From assembly GCA_963513935.1 (NCBI GenBank), contig OY740769.1, positions 103,829,762 through 103,893,761 of the forward strand: a DNA stretch of 64,000 nt, read 5' to 3'. This DNA comes from Aphrophora alni (lineage: Eukaryota > Arthropoda > Insecta > Hemiptera > Aphrophoridae). Of this stretch, positions 1 through 12,811 are shown in pieces. Under the pieces are notes generated by a model. That model had not been told where the DNA came from, did no database searches, and was given only the letters and a program-made list of their open reading frames with translations. Every line of letters starts with the position of its first letter. Position 1 is the stretch's first letter. The position numbers and the translations under genes were made by a program.

Positions 1-890
1 GTTCACCAGATTTGTCTCTATTACTTTCTAGCTTGGTGTTACCTTAAGGACAAACTCTTCAAAACAAAGCCTCATAATTTAGATGAACTGAGACAAAAAT
101 ACTTCAAATTTATTTTGAAAATATTTGGTACCTTATGTAAACATCTATCTTTTTTTAGTTAAACCTTAGAACATTGCCATTTTGTACTGGATCAACCTTT
201 TAAACTATGGTTTGCAACATTAAACTCTGCCAGTAAAGCCCTTTAAATTGATGTACAACTCGGCCTATGCTTTCATTTAAGATTTTCTTTGTACTCCTTA
301 TGGGACGCCCCCCCCCCCCTTGTCCTACGCTGTCACTCATTTTATGCAAGAATAGTTCTTTAGATTCATAGTGTAAGTCCAGGTTTTCAGCTTTCCAGTG
401 TCATTTAAACAAAAAATATTAAACGGTGCGGGTCTTTTTGTACACCCCATATATAGCCACCTGGCCAAAACTTCCGTGACATATAATAATATTGCCCTAC
501 TTATAGTAAGCAAATTATAAGCCCAGTGGTTTTATATAAATATTTATAGAGCCACCTGGCCAAACCTCTCGTGGCATATAAATAGGGATCTATCGTAGTC
601 ATTATGGAATGTGCATGCATCAAACCATACACTATTTTCATTGATATCATGTCTTGCCATTATGTGTAGCCTAACCTATAAAAATTTCGATTGTAAATTG
701 TAATTTTTCAGTGAAAAAGAGTGACCTCCACAATGAAAACATTATTTATTCTTAAGAAGTGAGTATGTAGTAGACTATAAAAAAAAACCCGAAAATTACA
801 AGTTACCTTTATATAAACAATTAACTTTATAACAAATAAAAATGTAACTTTTTAATTCATTTATACATTGCATTTTTATAGAAATATTTG
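1..890. other. Upstream flank of annexin gene, no gene recognised
   Basis: No coding exon is recognisable here. It holds a cytosine run at about 307-318 and two direct copies of a short module (456-485 and 551-580) that reads GCCACCTGGCCAAA then CGTG then CATATA. The first exon and promoter of the annexin gene may lie here or beyond the window edge; I could not identify them. Confidence 0.5.
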
Positions 891-1082
891 ATGACTATTT
901 TCCAGTGTACTCCTACTGTTTATCCAGCAGAGCCTTTTGATGCTAATGCCGATGCCAATACTCTACGCACAGCTATGAAAGGCTTGGGTACTGATGAGCA
1001 AGCTATTATAGATGTTTTAGGTAGAAGAGGAATTGTTCAGCGATTAGAAATTGCTGATGCTTTTAAAACATTATTTGGAAAG
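891..1082 (+). CDS. AnxB9: Annexin exon 1 of those visible (repeat 1)
   Basis: Encodes [11 protein letters not shown] and repeat 1 with [11 protein letters not shown], ending FGK before donor gtaggc. ATG 891 gives MTIFQ ahead of the conserved CTPTVYP. An acceptor-like ccag sits at 902-905 and an atag at 878-881, so the 5' border is unresolved: either this is the start exon after a 5' UTR intron, or a few residues come from upstream. Confidence 0.85.
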
Positions 1083-1304
1083 GTAGGCCTATTTTTATTC
1101 AGCCTTTAAGTTTATCAAATTTTACACCACGAAAGTAAATGTTTAGAATGTCTAGACAAGTAGGGTATATAATATTGATAAAACATGGTTCATATTTTAA
1201 TCTATATTTAGCTTAATATTTACTTGAAAATAGTAGCCTAATCATTATTTTTTGTTTGCTTAAAATTTTTTAATTTGTAGTGATTCATATTAGATTGTAT
1301 CATT

Positions 1305-1361
<57 letters not shown>

Positions 1362-4300
1362 TGTATGTATAAATAATTTATTATATGTATATTTATGTGT
1401 AGGGCCTACTGTGTATATTTTAGAACGTCGTGAAATGTTTGAATTTATTCATAGCCTTTTTTTTAAATGATTTATATTATTGTTATTTTAAAATTTGTTG
1501 TTTATTATTAGGATTTAATATCAAATTTGAAGAGTGAACTAAGCGGCAAATTAGAAGATGTGATCATAGCATTGATGACACCATTGCCATTATACTATGC
1601 TAAACAGTTGCATGAAGCTGTCGCTGGGATAGGTACTGATGAGGAAGCAATTATTGAAATACTATGTACTCTCAGTAACTATGGTATTCGAACTATTTCA
1701 TCATTTTATGAGAAGCGTGAGTAATCAAATTAGTACTATAGGTCTAGACATTCACAAATTTTCTTGTTACTATCTTAATCGTACAGCACTTGGTAAAAAA
1801 AAAATAGATAATATGATTTAAAATTAGCTGTTAAATCTTCATTTGGTACTTACGTATTAACGCCACCGCAGCAGAAGTTGCTAATGCGCATGCGCCAATA
1901 TTTGCTTACTTTGCGATATAATTATATACCACGACAGGTTTGGCCAAGTAGCTATATATATAAAATCACCTGGCCAAACCTTTCGTAAGTTTATTGAAGT
2001 TAATAATTTGAAATTAGATCATGGATAAACATGAGCTTTAAAAGTGAAGTGCCGCCAATCTACGCCTAAAATTTTTGCGACAAATCATAAAATGAAAGTA
2101 TATGAATCTCAAAGTTGAAAAAAATGGAATTCTGCTTCCCTTAAACCAGTTTGCTCTTTATTGGCGCATGCACATTAGCGCAACTTCTGCTGTGGTGGCG
2201 TTAATACGTAAGTACCCTTCATTTTCTGGAAATATCCATTTTGAACATTCCAAAGACCTTCTAGGCTCACTTTAGTGAGTACGGGCTTGGCAATCCCGAG
2301 GGATTGCTGAATTTACACCTTTTTTCGTGTAGTCTTGGATTAGATCTTTTATTTCATATCTGGTCTCTCTTGACCAACTCTTGTTTTTTCTGACTGTAAT
2401 TTACAAACATTTTTCAGTAAATTTTAGTGAAATTTGATGTAGATATAGAATGGCCAAATTTGAAATTTTTAATTTGATATATTAATCAAGACTGCCCTAA
2501 TGAAAACTTTTGGGATAACTATTACCATAAGACAAAAAATATAGAATTTTAGAATTGGTTCAAACAAACCAAATTTTGTATATTTGGTCAATATGTAGCC
2601 TCTTATAACCAAAACAAAACATATCAGTCAAGAAAGGAAATTGACTATTAATATTGAGTATTATTTCCAAAAATTCACCCAAGGGATTTCATTCTAATTT
2701 TTATAAAATATGGATGAATAAAATATGTATACTCAACTGAATAAAAAAAAAATCAAATAAAAATTTAACTGGAATATATAAAAATGACCCTGATCACAGT
2801 TTCTAACAAATTTAAAAATCAAGCTTCTAGGAAGATATTAGGCTACTGAACATAAGTTTTGGCTGTAGAGATAATACATCCCGAGACCCTCTGATTTTTT
2901 TTGGACCCTCAGGATTTTGGTCTTGGGTATAATGAAAAGGTATTTTTTCAGAATTTAACATTTCGTATTTTAACTTAAAAAGGAGGAAATATAAGGTACA
3001 AATACTATGTCTTAAAATATAAAATAACTGAAATTTGGTTCAGAAATATGTGTATAAAACATTTTTTACATTGATAAAAATCAGTGACAAATCTATCTGC
3101 GATCTTAAACTTTTTCTGTGACTAAATTCCAAGTCTAATATCTACAGATATACATTAGCTATATCACAAATTCTTTTCTGTATCTTAGATAAACAACATA
3201 AATTAAGTAAATGCCATTATTGAAATATAATTGTCCAACTTAAGTAATTATGTAATTTATGTGAACTTTTGGATATTTTTAGTCTTTAAAACTGGTATTA
3301 TAATATAAAATTTATTACAGAATATGGTAAAAATCTGGAAAGTGATTTGAAAGGCGATACCTCAGGACATTTCAAGCGGTTATGTGTTTCACTTTGTCAG
3401 GTAAACATTCAATATATTCAGATATCACTAAAATTATATTTTAAATTAATGAATTGTAATATTATTTTCCAGTTACATAGGTATGAAAGTACTGGATTGT
3501 GATGTTGTTTAATCATGTTTTTGATTTCATTCAAAATTTTCATGTTGTTAGGAGTGACATCATATAGATTTTGGACCAAATCATGAAAATAGGGTGAAAA
3601 ATGATTGTCAACCATTATCTCAATTAGTTGTATGATTCAAAAATTTGCAGTTATGTACATGGTAGGTGTCAGAATGGTTCCATTTTGGGAAAAATTGCTT
3701 AGGAGATGGGCGTTAAAATAGGAGTTGAAATCCTTAAATATCGAGCAAAATTATTGGAAAAGTAATTTCTAGAACTAGACACAATTCATTAAGACAATGG
3801 TCCAATAACTAAATCATAATACTTAGTTGCAATTAGTAAAAACACTCGTAGGAAACACAGTTACGACTTCAAATTTAGCATGTGTATGCCCATATAACTC
3901 CAAAATCCAACATGTTGACAAAATTACCATTTTTTAAGAACTTTAAATATTCATGGCTTTTTGGGCCTCAAGTTTGAATTTAATATTAATTTGTAACACA
4001 AGTTATTGGAAAGTAATGGCCACATTAACTCTTTTTTGTTGTTTTTTTTGCAGGCAAACCGAGATGAAACTCCTATTGTAGATACTACAATGGCGTTGAC
4101 AGATGCCGAAGCACTATTCTCAGCAGGTACATTTTATTGGTTAATATTAATTTTTTTTCCCATATAAAAGTTTGAGTTTTTATTAAATTTTTAAAGTAGA
4201 AATACTAACTATGCAATCTCTCTTATGGAAACTTTAACACTTAAGACTACGTCCATCAATTCTACACATTGGAGTTAGATTATTTAGCACAGTCTTCAGC

Positions 4301-7300
4301 TTATGTACATAATATATGTGAATATATTAGTAAATGCTCTAGAAGTCACAGTTTTGGTTTAATTTTTGTAAAGTATGGATTCGTACTTTACAAAAATTAG
4401 ACAAGTTTGTTAACCTGAAAATCGGTTAATAAATCCAATAAAAGTTTTCAATTTTAAAATATCAGAAAATGATTGTTGTTGAATAATTCTTCAATTATAA
4501 TTGTCTAAATCTAAGTAATGTTTCATTATATTTAAAAGATTGCAGTGTAACTGGTAGATATATTTACAACTTTAGTTGTTAGACATTTAGATATAATATA
4601 GAATATAAACAGAAATTTAGAGAAAGAAAATGTAAAATTAAATAAATTTGCAGAATGAGTGTTATATGCAGGTTATGGAATTTATATTTTTCTATAATGG
4701 ATAGTCTTATATCATATTACACATTTTTATCAAATGTTCAATGGAAATTCTGTAGTTCTAATATAGTTAAACCCAGAGTGTGAAATGTGAAAAATCTTAT
4801 CATTTTGTCTTATTTTTATGTAACTCTTATTTTTTTGGGGACCTTTTCCGTTCTCTCACATTATCATTATTTTTTTAGATCATAAGTAAGTGAAAAGTAT
4901 TACAAAATAATATTCATTTTACATAAAATAATTATATTTATTTTCATTGTTGTATACCCAACAGGCCACATGTTTATGTAACTAGGATTAACCCTGCCAA
5001 AAGGTCTAAAAAATCACGTCGTAAAGGTGACAATAGTTTCAAGACTTTTATAGTCTCATCTTCAGGCTGCACAATTGTCAGTCCGCTCCATGGAGAACAT
5101 TATGAAGTTCATAAAACACATTTATTATTTGAAAAAATTAACGATTTGATGAAATATGAAGATTAATAGCTCAAACATGTTTACAAAATAGCAAGGTAGA
5201 GTGACACATTGTGGACGATTCTGACCCGGCTGCTTGGCATGCTATGACACGGGCAGGTCGAGATCAACCCGGCCGCACTCAGTGTGTTAAGGAAATGTAA
5301 CTAAGATTTCCAGAATGAAATTTCTGATAGTTGGGCTAATAAGGAAAAGTAAGAATATATTTCCAACCATTTAGAACACTATTTGATATACAAACCTTTA
5401 CACTACATTTTAACACAGTTTCCACCATTCTGGAGGTGCTAGGTGTTGTATTCCTTCAAAGTGTTTGTTTGACCTCATTTTCTTTGTGAAAACACTGGCT
5501 AGTAAAGGTGTTAGAGTACATGGAAATTCTATGATGTAAGATCTGAACTACAGGGGAAGGGGGAGGAATGATGAAATTGTGTTTATCTGAAGGTCATGAT
5601 GAGATGTTGCATTGAGGGGTGAGTATTGTGAACCATTATCATGAATCACTATAATCTCCTGGCTAAGCATGCCATGTTACGATATGATGCAATTTCCTTA
5701 AGTGTTTTGCAATTTTGCAGTGATTGAGGAGATCTGAGGTAAGAGGTCCTCAAGCAAAACTCGTCTGTCTTAAAGCACCATATATATGATCGTCCAAATA
5801 GAAAAATCGGTTCGAATTTCTTCCTTGGTTGTGATGGTAGTGTACCTTCACTTAGTAGATATTCCTTATATTTGTGTTATTTTCTTATTCTATAGAGAGA
5901 ATCTATTGTGATATGATATTTTCCTGAGACATACAAAATGCCTCTACATTTTCTCTATATCTGTCAGCAGTGATTTTTTCAGAAACCATTTTGTTGACAT
6001 ATTTGTTTTAAAATTGATATTTCAACAGAGATGTCTTAATCCACTATACTATATATTGTATAAAAGTAAAACCCCAAGTGTTGTCATTGTGGTTGTTAAT
6101 CAATTGCCTCCTGGTACCAAATATTTTTACACTACAAAACACAGACAATGTAAAACTTGAATGAGGTCAAAACCTGGAAATAATATCTATTATTGTAGAA
6201 CTTTGCTAATCCGAACCCCGGTAGTCCAAAAATCCACTTAATCTGAACGAAAAAATCTATACTAAAACTAGGAAAGGTAAATAAAAAAATATATATAATA
6301 CCAAATTCATTAGCAAGTAAGGACAATATCATTGTTCTTATTACTGAAAATAAAATACAGTACTCTGCAGTTTTATCCAAAACATCTAATTAAATAAAAT
6401 GTGTTACAATACAATTCTAAGGTTGGAACTTCAAGCTTATCTGTAACAAACAGTACGTAGGTATAAAAATATCAACTGAACAGAAAACTGATTATAGCAA
6501 ACACAACGTTTCAGATTGGTAGTTGTCGCTTAACTAAACTGAAAAAATATAGTAGGGTACAATACCTGCTTTATTCCAACAAAATTAGGCCAATGTTGTA
6601 GGGTTGAGTTCTAGGAATTTTAGCATGAATTACCAAGTTGACCAGAGCAGTGTGAATGACTTGACAGAGTGATGTTACAACGCTGGACTACTGACAAGTG
6701 TGCCGCATACATTACTGAATTAAGTGACTACCAAACATTAGTTAGTATGCTTGTCTGTGTTGATACATACTTTTTATAGTCCTGTACTTAAAATTTTTTT
6801 GCCTTTTTAAGTAAAAAAATGTACATATGGGTAATATGTAATACTATTTAGATAACATGTGCATGTGCTGCACGTAAAGATCATGTATTTAAAAACCTGT
6901 TTAATACAAAATTTTGTCGGTGTAACTTGCTTGGAAAATTTTTATATTAAAATCATTCACACAATTTTATCCATTGAACCATTCACACAATTCTAAGTTT
7001 TATTATGAAAAAAGCTCAAGGTGTCGTCCTTCCAGCAGGTACTTGTAACCACAGAATCTTGTGGATATTATTAGTTATTCACACTTTTTATCATTTGTCT
7101 CATGACCGTACATTTGTTTCATTCAAACTTATTTTATACAGACACAAACTTATTATATAGATTATTTCTTTACAATAAAAATAAATAAATAAAATGAAAT
7201 TTTTTAAAATAATAAAAGACTTATCTTGTTCATTATCTATAAATTGAATTAGTTCAGTTTGTTAAAAAGTCATTTAAGGCACCACATGTATTATATTAAT

Positions 7301-10300
7301 TCTTAAAACAATGCGCTTACTATACCCCACAAATGAATGTTACTTCTCAGTTGGACTATTCAATTAATTTCAGTTTTACATACCAAGTTCGTCCATTTTA
7401 TTATTTTCTCAATAATACTTAACCCATTTCACTTGTATTTAAAGAAATGATGACTATGCATTTGTGCAATACCTATGGTGAGTTTCACATTGGCCACAAC
7501 ACAACCATTTGAGTCTTGGATATAATAATGACTGATAAAAAATGGTGCTGAAGGAAGTAAGATTTCTTTGGCTTCTAGTTCCCATCTCTCTCGATATAGA
7601 ATTTCTTTTTAATAATCAATTATTTTTTTAAGCCTCTAACGTCATAGCTATGATCATTTTATGACATCACTGCCTTTAACACACAGATTGTACTTTAAAA
7701 GTTCCATTAAATCTACCATTATTCTGAATATATTATTAGTTGTCAACATTGTATTTTTCGGTTTACACAACATAAATGCAATTTGTATTTAACTCTTTCT
7801 TTGTAAGATATTGTTGTACACAAAATCACAATCTCATAACAATCTTACATTAAATATTATTATTGACTATAACATCAAAATCAGCTCTAATTATTCTTAA
7901 TGTAGGTTAAACCTAACCTTTAAATATGCTTACATCGATGTCAACATTACATCTTACGCCAATCCGAACCTGTCTAGGTCCCAATTAATTCGGGTTTCTA
8001 CTGTATATTTAAAGTTTTAGACTAGCATCAAATTTAATATTTTTAAAACTCAGTTTTAGTAAAGAAAACTATTTTAAGTTATGAAAAAGGATATAATTGA
8101 AATAACAATAACTCTAATTTATTGAATATAATTTTAGGAGAAAAGATGAAATGGGGAACAGATGAGTCAACCTTTAACAGAATCTTGGTGACAAGGAGCT
8201 ATCAACAGTTACGAGCAACATTCCTAGAGTATGAGCGTCTCTCAGGACATAACATTGAAGAATCCATCAAACGAGAGTTTTCTGGCAGTATTCAGAAAGG
8301 ACTTCTTGCTATTGGTAAATGTGGAATATTTCTTTAAATATCTTCATTTAATAAAATCCTTTTAAAAATCCTACGCAAATGTAATGTAGGGATGATACTA
8401 GTTATGATTTTATAGTAACTGTAATTCACTTATAGAATTATTTTAAGTACATTATAACAAATTTAAAGGATAGGTATCAATAGGGATAGCCTAAACAATT
8501 ATCAGATTGAATTTTAGGCCTAACCACTTAAAAAATTATTAATACAATTCAAATGATAATAAAAGTAATAAAACCAATTTTAAAAGATCTATATTAATGT
8601 TATTATATATATTTTTGCAGCTAAATTAAAATTAATTTTGTATTATAGGAGTTTAAAATATATCTTATCTTTGAGTTTAGATCCAGAAATAAGTCAATTG
8701 ACATTATATAGAATTAAATGACGAAAGATAAATAGATACAAAATCAATAATAATAAAAGTAATAAGGTTCAATAAAATGAAATTATGTTTAAATAATAAT
8801 AATAAAGTACCAACTTACGTCAATATACACTTTATGAGTAATGAGATAGGCTAGAGAAAGTTCGATGTATAAATGAAATAACAACAGCAAATGTAATGTG
8901 ATTTATATAAATAGTTATTAAGGTATATGTGGTAGTTGATAAGTGTAAAATATGTATATAATAATAGCTTAAAATAGTGGTAAATGAAATCCAAGTGAAT
9001 TGTTTTGATAATAATTTTTAAAATTGTTGCAACATATTACGAAGGCATTATATTAGGTTATCCGTGTACTCCACTATTACTGTACATAATAAATATTACT
9101 GTAAACAATATATATTGTATTTATTATTGTATATTGTAAACAATAAAAATATATATATGTATTTTGTTCTTTCATTTAGGCTTTGTTGAAATTTACAATG
9201 TTATTTTTTTTAAATATGTCATAACATTATAGGAAAAAATAAATAAAAATACAAGTTCTGAAATACAAATATGACACAGCTTCATACAAGAGAATTGGTG
9301 CACGTTCAGTGCTAATTTAAGATAAATATTTTAGCAAACGAACAGCAATAATATAATATAATATAATGATATCCACTTATTAAAAGAAAAATTTGTTTTT
9401 TTATCCATTATTATTTTGTCAACTAGTCGTGAAAAAATAAAACATTATTGTATATGCTTTATATTTAAACACTCACTGAACCTTTCAATTCTCTTTACTT
9501 ATGTAGTTTATGATATAATTAGTGATTTTTTTTAAATTTTTTTTTTAAAGAGACCAATATAATGTACTTCAAAATCCAAATAAATTGTATTAACAGTAAA
9601 CATTTTAATTTTAGCAAAATGCGTTAAGAGTAAAGTCGGCTTCTTTGCTGAAAGATTACATGATGCAATGGTTGGAGTTGGTACAAATGACAAAACATTA
9701 ATACGTATTGTGGTGTCTCGATCAGAGATAGACCTTGGAGATATCAAGAAAGCTTTTGAAGAGAAGTATGGAAAAACATTGGAAAGTTTCATTTCTGTAA
9801 GTATTTACAAATTAAATGACAACAGTAGAAAATATAAGGTGTTAAAATTTCAGACATTTGGAAATACATTAAAAAAATTCCTATATTGTTATGAAAAAAG
9901 AAATTGATGCTTCCTTGAACCCAAATAAATTTTTTTAATCATGTGCAGTATTTTTGTAGGAACTATTTCGACATTTTTTTCCATTTGTTTCTAATTATAC
10001 ATCTAAATATTTTGGAGTATCTCCCATTTAAAAGAAATAGGATTTCATTAAAATCAGGTCTAATGATTTTAATAAATTTTTCCTCAAATATAATGACCAA
10101 AGGTTTCAAATAAAATTTATTAGTTGCCAAGTCTGTATTGGTAGTTAACATTTAAAAACCATCTATAGAGTTGTTATGAAATGCTTAATTAATCAAAATC
10201 AGTTCTACCGATTGATTTTGTTCAAATTTTGATAACATGAAGATTACTAAACCAAACCATTATGCTGAACCAGTTTTAGTTCTCTAACTAAAATAAAATT

Positions 10301-12376
10301 ATGTTTTGAGAATAATCAGCGAACGAATTAAATGAACCTTGATCACTATCTTTAAAAACTATATTTCAATCAATTACGAGGTATGATTAGGACGAGTTTA
10401 TGACATGAGCATAGTGAATGTGGGTTGTATATATAAACCACTAGTAGAGTCATACATCTGTGTTTTACTAAGGAGTGAAGCAATATTCTGTATTGCTTAC
10501 AAAGTACAATAGACTTCCAATAGTCCGGCATTCAATGGTCCGGAACACCCGATAATCTGGCACCATCGTGGATATATTAGTATGTACATACATAATGAAT
10601 ATTTTTACATTATTACGGGTGAAAACGTCCTTGTACGTAAGTTGTGGTTCGACAATACAGTAGGCCTAGTATACTTGGAAGCAGAGAGCTTCAGGTTTCC
10701 TCGGGTGAACACAGCGGTCCGCTTTATTTTGTCTGTACTGTAACGTCAGTTCACCGTTTTCTCATGTGTTTGTAAAGAAAAGAAAAGGAATGGAAAGCGG
10801 CAGACGCATTAACAAACTTATAACGTTTGCTGAAGGAAATTCACTTTACAACTGGTCAGAAATCATTGATTTGCATATTGTGTGAAATAATGTTTTTTTA
10901 ATGAAAAATGATTCTAGAAAGCAAAAGTATATTAGAGATTTTTTTAAATGAGACTTCGACTTGTAAGTTTACAAATTACTGTAGGACTTAATTAAACTCT
11001 AATATACTGTATTTCAATTAAAAGTTCACTGTAGGCCTTCTGTAGTTATGTCAGTGTATTGTTGTTGACAATGCATACCATTTTTAAAATGTAGCGTACA
11101 ATCAAAAATAAATTCTGTTCTATACTTTACAGTATTTTATTGAGTTGAAACGTTTATCCTTATGGTCCTGGTAAAAGATACACTATTTACTTTATAACAT
11201 CACATTGCACCTGTGTTCGCTGTTTGAATTACGATTCAGTGATCACACACGGTACCGCCTGATAATCTGGCATTTCCAGCACCGGAAAAGTCCCGAATGT
11301 GCCGGATTATCGGAAGTCTACTGTACTGAACAAATTTCAGTTCAAATAGTGGGTATCACTTTTCACTTTAATCCAAAACTTAAACCATTTAATCTAAAAT
11401 TAATTCCGAAAGGATAAACCTACATTAAATTATTAAATTTGAGTCAGATGATTTGTTCTTTCCTTAGATAATTTGTAACAATGACACTGGCATCATTATA
11501 AAAATGGTCAAACAATATGTTTTTTAAGGATGAAAATGTTGAAAACTGTATAAAACAAATAAGTATTGAGCTTGACTTGTGAGATAATATTAGATAGACT
11601 ATAACTCGAATACAAGATCTCACAAAAATTATGTTTACTTAATCAAACACATTTCAATGACATGATGAGGATAGCGACTTTGTCGTTAAAATGCAATTGT
11701 CGTAAACATAATTTTTGTGAGATCTTGCGTCCGTGTTTTAGTCTATCTTATATAAAAAGTGATATCGAAATTTATCACCATTATAATACAGGGTGGGCCA
11801 TAAGTCACTTGACAAAAATGCATTGCGATAGTAATTATTAACATTTGTATGTACAGTAATCTACAGCCCAAAACAGATTTTAATACAATTTTTTATGTAG
11901 AGATATTCTAGATACATTTAGAGATGATTTTATCGTTAACTTAAATTTTTGAGGTAACAGCTGACAGGTTACAACTAGAGTCAAATTGATACTGAGTGAC
12001 TGGTAGTGTCAAGTGACTTATGGCCCACTCTGTACTTTCTTAGGAATTTAAATAGAAAGTAAAGGATCTAAATGTATTCTTAGGAGCTCAATACATCACA
12101 AAACTTTCTGTACTTTGTAATTGTAATGTAAACATTATTTTTATGAAAATAATTTCCATAAAAGAATATGTCTCTACGTTATGTTTTTCTAGATCATTAA
12201 ACAAAATTACGTACATTTTTGCCATGTTTTTTCCAGATCATTTTAATGTACTTTATGATGTATTTATAAATAATTTGAAACTAAAGTGTGCTACATAGTT
12301 ATCAGAGTTTTGTTCATTGTTACAGGGAGATACATCTGGTGATTACAAAAAAATATTGATCACTTTGGTTGCCTAA
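891..12376 (+). CDS. AnxB9: Annexin (insect annexin B9-like), seven visible coding exons
   Basis: Annexins bind acidic phospholipids of cytoplasmic membrane faces in a calcium-dependent way. Seven exons (891-1082, 1512-1716, 3321-3400, 4054-4126, 8138-8314, 9615-9796, 12326-12376) have GT/AG borders and join without a frame break into about 319 residues, close to the 320-odd of the family. All four annexin repeats are present, each with its calcium-loop core: GLGTDE, GIGTDE, KWGTDE and GVGTND. Other family landmarks are [11 protein letters not shown] in repeat 1, [11 protein letters not shown] in repeat 2, [10 protein letters not shown] between repeats 2 and 3, and the C-terminal [11 protein letters not shown] ending in LVA. 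From memory, the wording is closest to Drosophila annexin B9. The N-terminus is the uncertain part: ATG at 891 is used, but an upstream exon spliced at 906 is possible. Introns carry MITEs, a Tigger-like element and microsatellites. The gene looks intact. Confidence 0.93.
1307..1357. repeat. (AT)n microsatellite
   Basis: About 50 bases of uninterrupted AT dinucleotides in the first visible annexin intron. Confidence 0.95.
1512..1716 (+). CDS. AnxB9: Annexin exon 2 (end of repeat 1, repeat 2)
   Basis: Follows acceptor attattag. Reads [10 protein letters not shown] then [15 protein letters not shown] and [13 protein letters not shown], ending FYEK plus one base before donor gtgagt. The split codon is completed by the exon at 3321. 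Confidence 0.93.
1845..2216. mobile_element. MITE with 8-bp target-site duplication (hAT-like)
   Basis: A 372-bp element in the second visible annexin intron. Its terminal inverted repeats begin GGTACTTACGTATTAACGCC and stay similar for over 50 bases, through the GCAGAAGTTGC and GCGCATG blocks at both ends. It is flanked by perfect 8-bp direct repeats CTTCATTT (1837-1844 and 2217-2224). An 8-bp duplication is the hAT signature, although the ends are not the usual CA..TG. Inside is a hairpin made of two opposed copies of the CACCTGGCCAAACCT module around a short AT run. It has no coding capacity. One end of a second copy lies at 29066. Confidence 0.88.
2225..3320. other. Annexin intron remainder, nothing recognised
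   Basis: AT-rich intron sequence. I see no exon, open frame or repeat beyond a small hairpin near 2270-2290. Confidence 0.5.
3321..3400 (+). CDS. AnxB9: Annexin exon 3 (end of repeat 2)
   Basis: An 80-base exon after acceptor ttattacag, giving [17 protein letters not shown] and KRLCVSLCQ before donor gtaaac. It is too short to stand out as an open frame but is unmistakable as annexin and keeps the frame on both sides. Confidence 0.92.
4054..4126 (+). CDS. AnxB9: Annexin exon 4 (linker between repeats 2 and 3)
   Basis: A 73-base exon between acceptor ttttgcag and donor gtacat. Encodes [10 protein letters not shown] then [11 protein letters not shown], the usual linker where a run of acidic residues and DAxAL precede repeat 3. 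It ends with one base of a glycine codon completed by the exon at 8138. Confidence 0.9.
4361..4398. repeat. Perfect 15-bp inverted repeat (hairpin)
   Basis: Arms AATTTTTGTAAAGTA (4361-4375) and its exact complement (4384-4398) flank an 8-base loop, in the annexin intron 4127-8137. It may be a small foldback element or the remains of one. Confidence 0.85.
6193..8003. mobile_element. Tigger/pogo-like element, degenerate
   Basis: The left end reads TTGTAGAACTTTGCTAATCC and the right end, reversed, CAGTAGAAACCCGAATTAAT. Both carry the CAGTAGAA start and the 'AATCCGAAC' words typical of Tigger ends, next to TA dinucleotides. The interior of about 1.8 kb shows no recognisable transposase. The paired ends are imperfect, so the boundaries are tentative. 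Confidence 0.5.
8138..8314 (+). CDS. AnxB9: Annexin exon 5 (repeat 3)
   Basis: After acceptor attttag, reads [13 protein letters not shown], then [11 protein letters not shown] and [16 protein letters not shown], ending in one base of an alanine codon before donor gtaaat. Length and phase match the neighbouring exons. Confidence 0.93.
9615..9796 (+). CDS. AnxB9: Annexin exon 6 (repeat 4)
   Basis: After acceptor ttttag, reads [36 protein letters not shown] and [18 protein letters not shown], ending FIS before donor gtaagt. The calcium loop has N in place of the usual D after GT, followed by D, a common variation in repeat 4. Confidence 0.93.
10507..11323. mobile_element. Tigger/pogo MITE, 817 bp, TA target site
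   Basis: Ends CAATAGACTTCCAATAGTCC and, on the opposite strand, CAGTAGACTTCCGATAATCC are inverted repeats of pogo type, with TA at 10505-10506 and 11324-11325. Similarity continues inward (GATAATCTGGCA at both ends). No intact transposase is present. It lies in the last annexin intron. Confidence 0.85.
11591..11750. repeat. Foldback element with ~45-bp arms
   Basis: The arm at about 11595-11639 contains CAAGATCTCACAAAAATTAT. It is matched in reverse complement at about 11702-11746, and GATAGACT/AGTCTATC lie at the outer edges. A spacer of about 60 bases separates the arms. No flanking duplication is evident. Confidence 0.8.
11789..12032. mobile_element. Mariner-type MITE, 244 bp
   Basis: Terminal inverted repeats of 26 bp with one mismatch, starting CAGGGTGGGCCATAAGTCAC on the left and CAGAGTGGGCC on the reversed right end, flanked by TA on both sides (11787-11788 and 12033-12034). 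No coding capacity. It lies 293 bases before the last annexin exon. Confidence 0.92.
12326..12376 (+). CDS. AnxB9: Annexin terminal exon
   Basis: A 51-base last exon after acceptor ttgttacag: [16 protein letters not shown] and stop TAA at 12374-12376. It completes repeat 4 exactly at the normal family C-terminus. No canonical AATAAA was found close downstream. Confidence 0.9.
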   Translation, partial: GDTSGDYKKILITLVA

Positions 12377-12811
12377 GACTTTATTTCTATCTCTTTGCTA
12401 AAGTGCCTCTCTTCTAAGCAAACACTGGCCAAAATATTGTTCATCAATTCCAAGTAAACTTAAGAAAAACCGCTTACTTTATCTGTACTTAGTTTAATAT
12501 GTATTTATTTTATTTTTGTGAACGTAAAGCATAACTTATAGGCCTTATTATTTTAAGCAGTGTTTAGGGTTGTTCCTTTTAAGTAATTTTGTGAAGGAAT
12601 ATTTATAATACGTCTAGCTCACCGAATAAGACTGAAAAAGGAGAAAGATAATTGTTTTAAGAAGCATTGTGTCATTTTGTTTATCTCTTATCATATCTTT
12701 CATAATGAAGGAAATTCATAATAAGCTTGTCTTTAGGGGGTAAAAAACCTTTAAACTAAAAAAAAAAACTTGCTATTTTATTGTATTTTTGGTATTGTAT
12801 ATTTTGTAATA

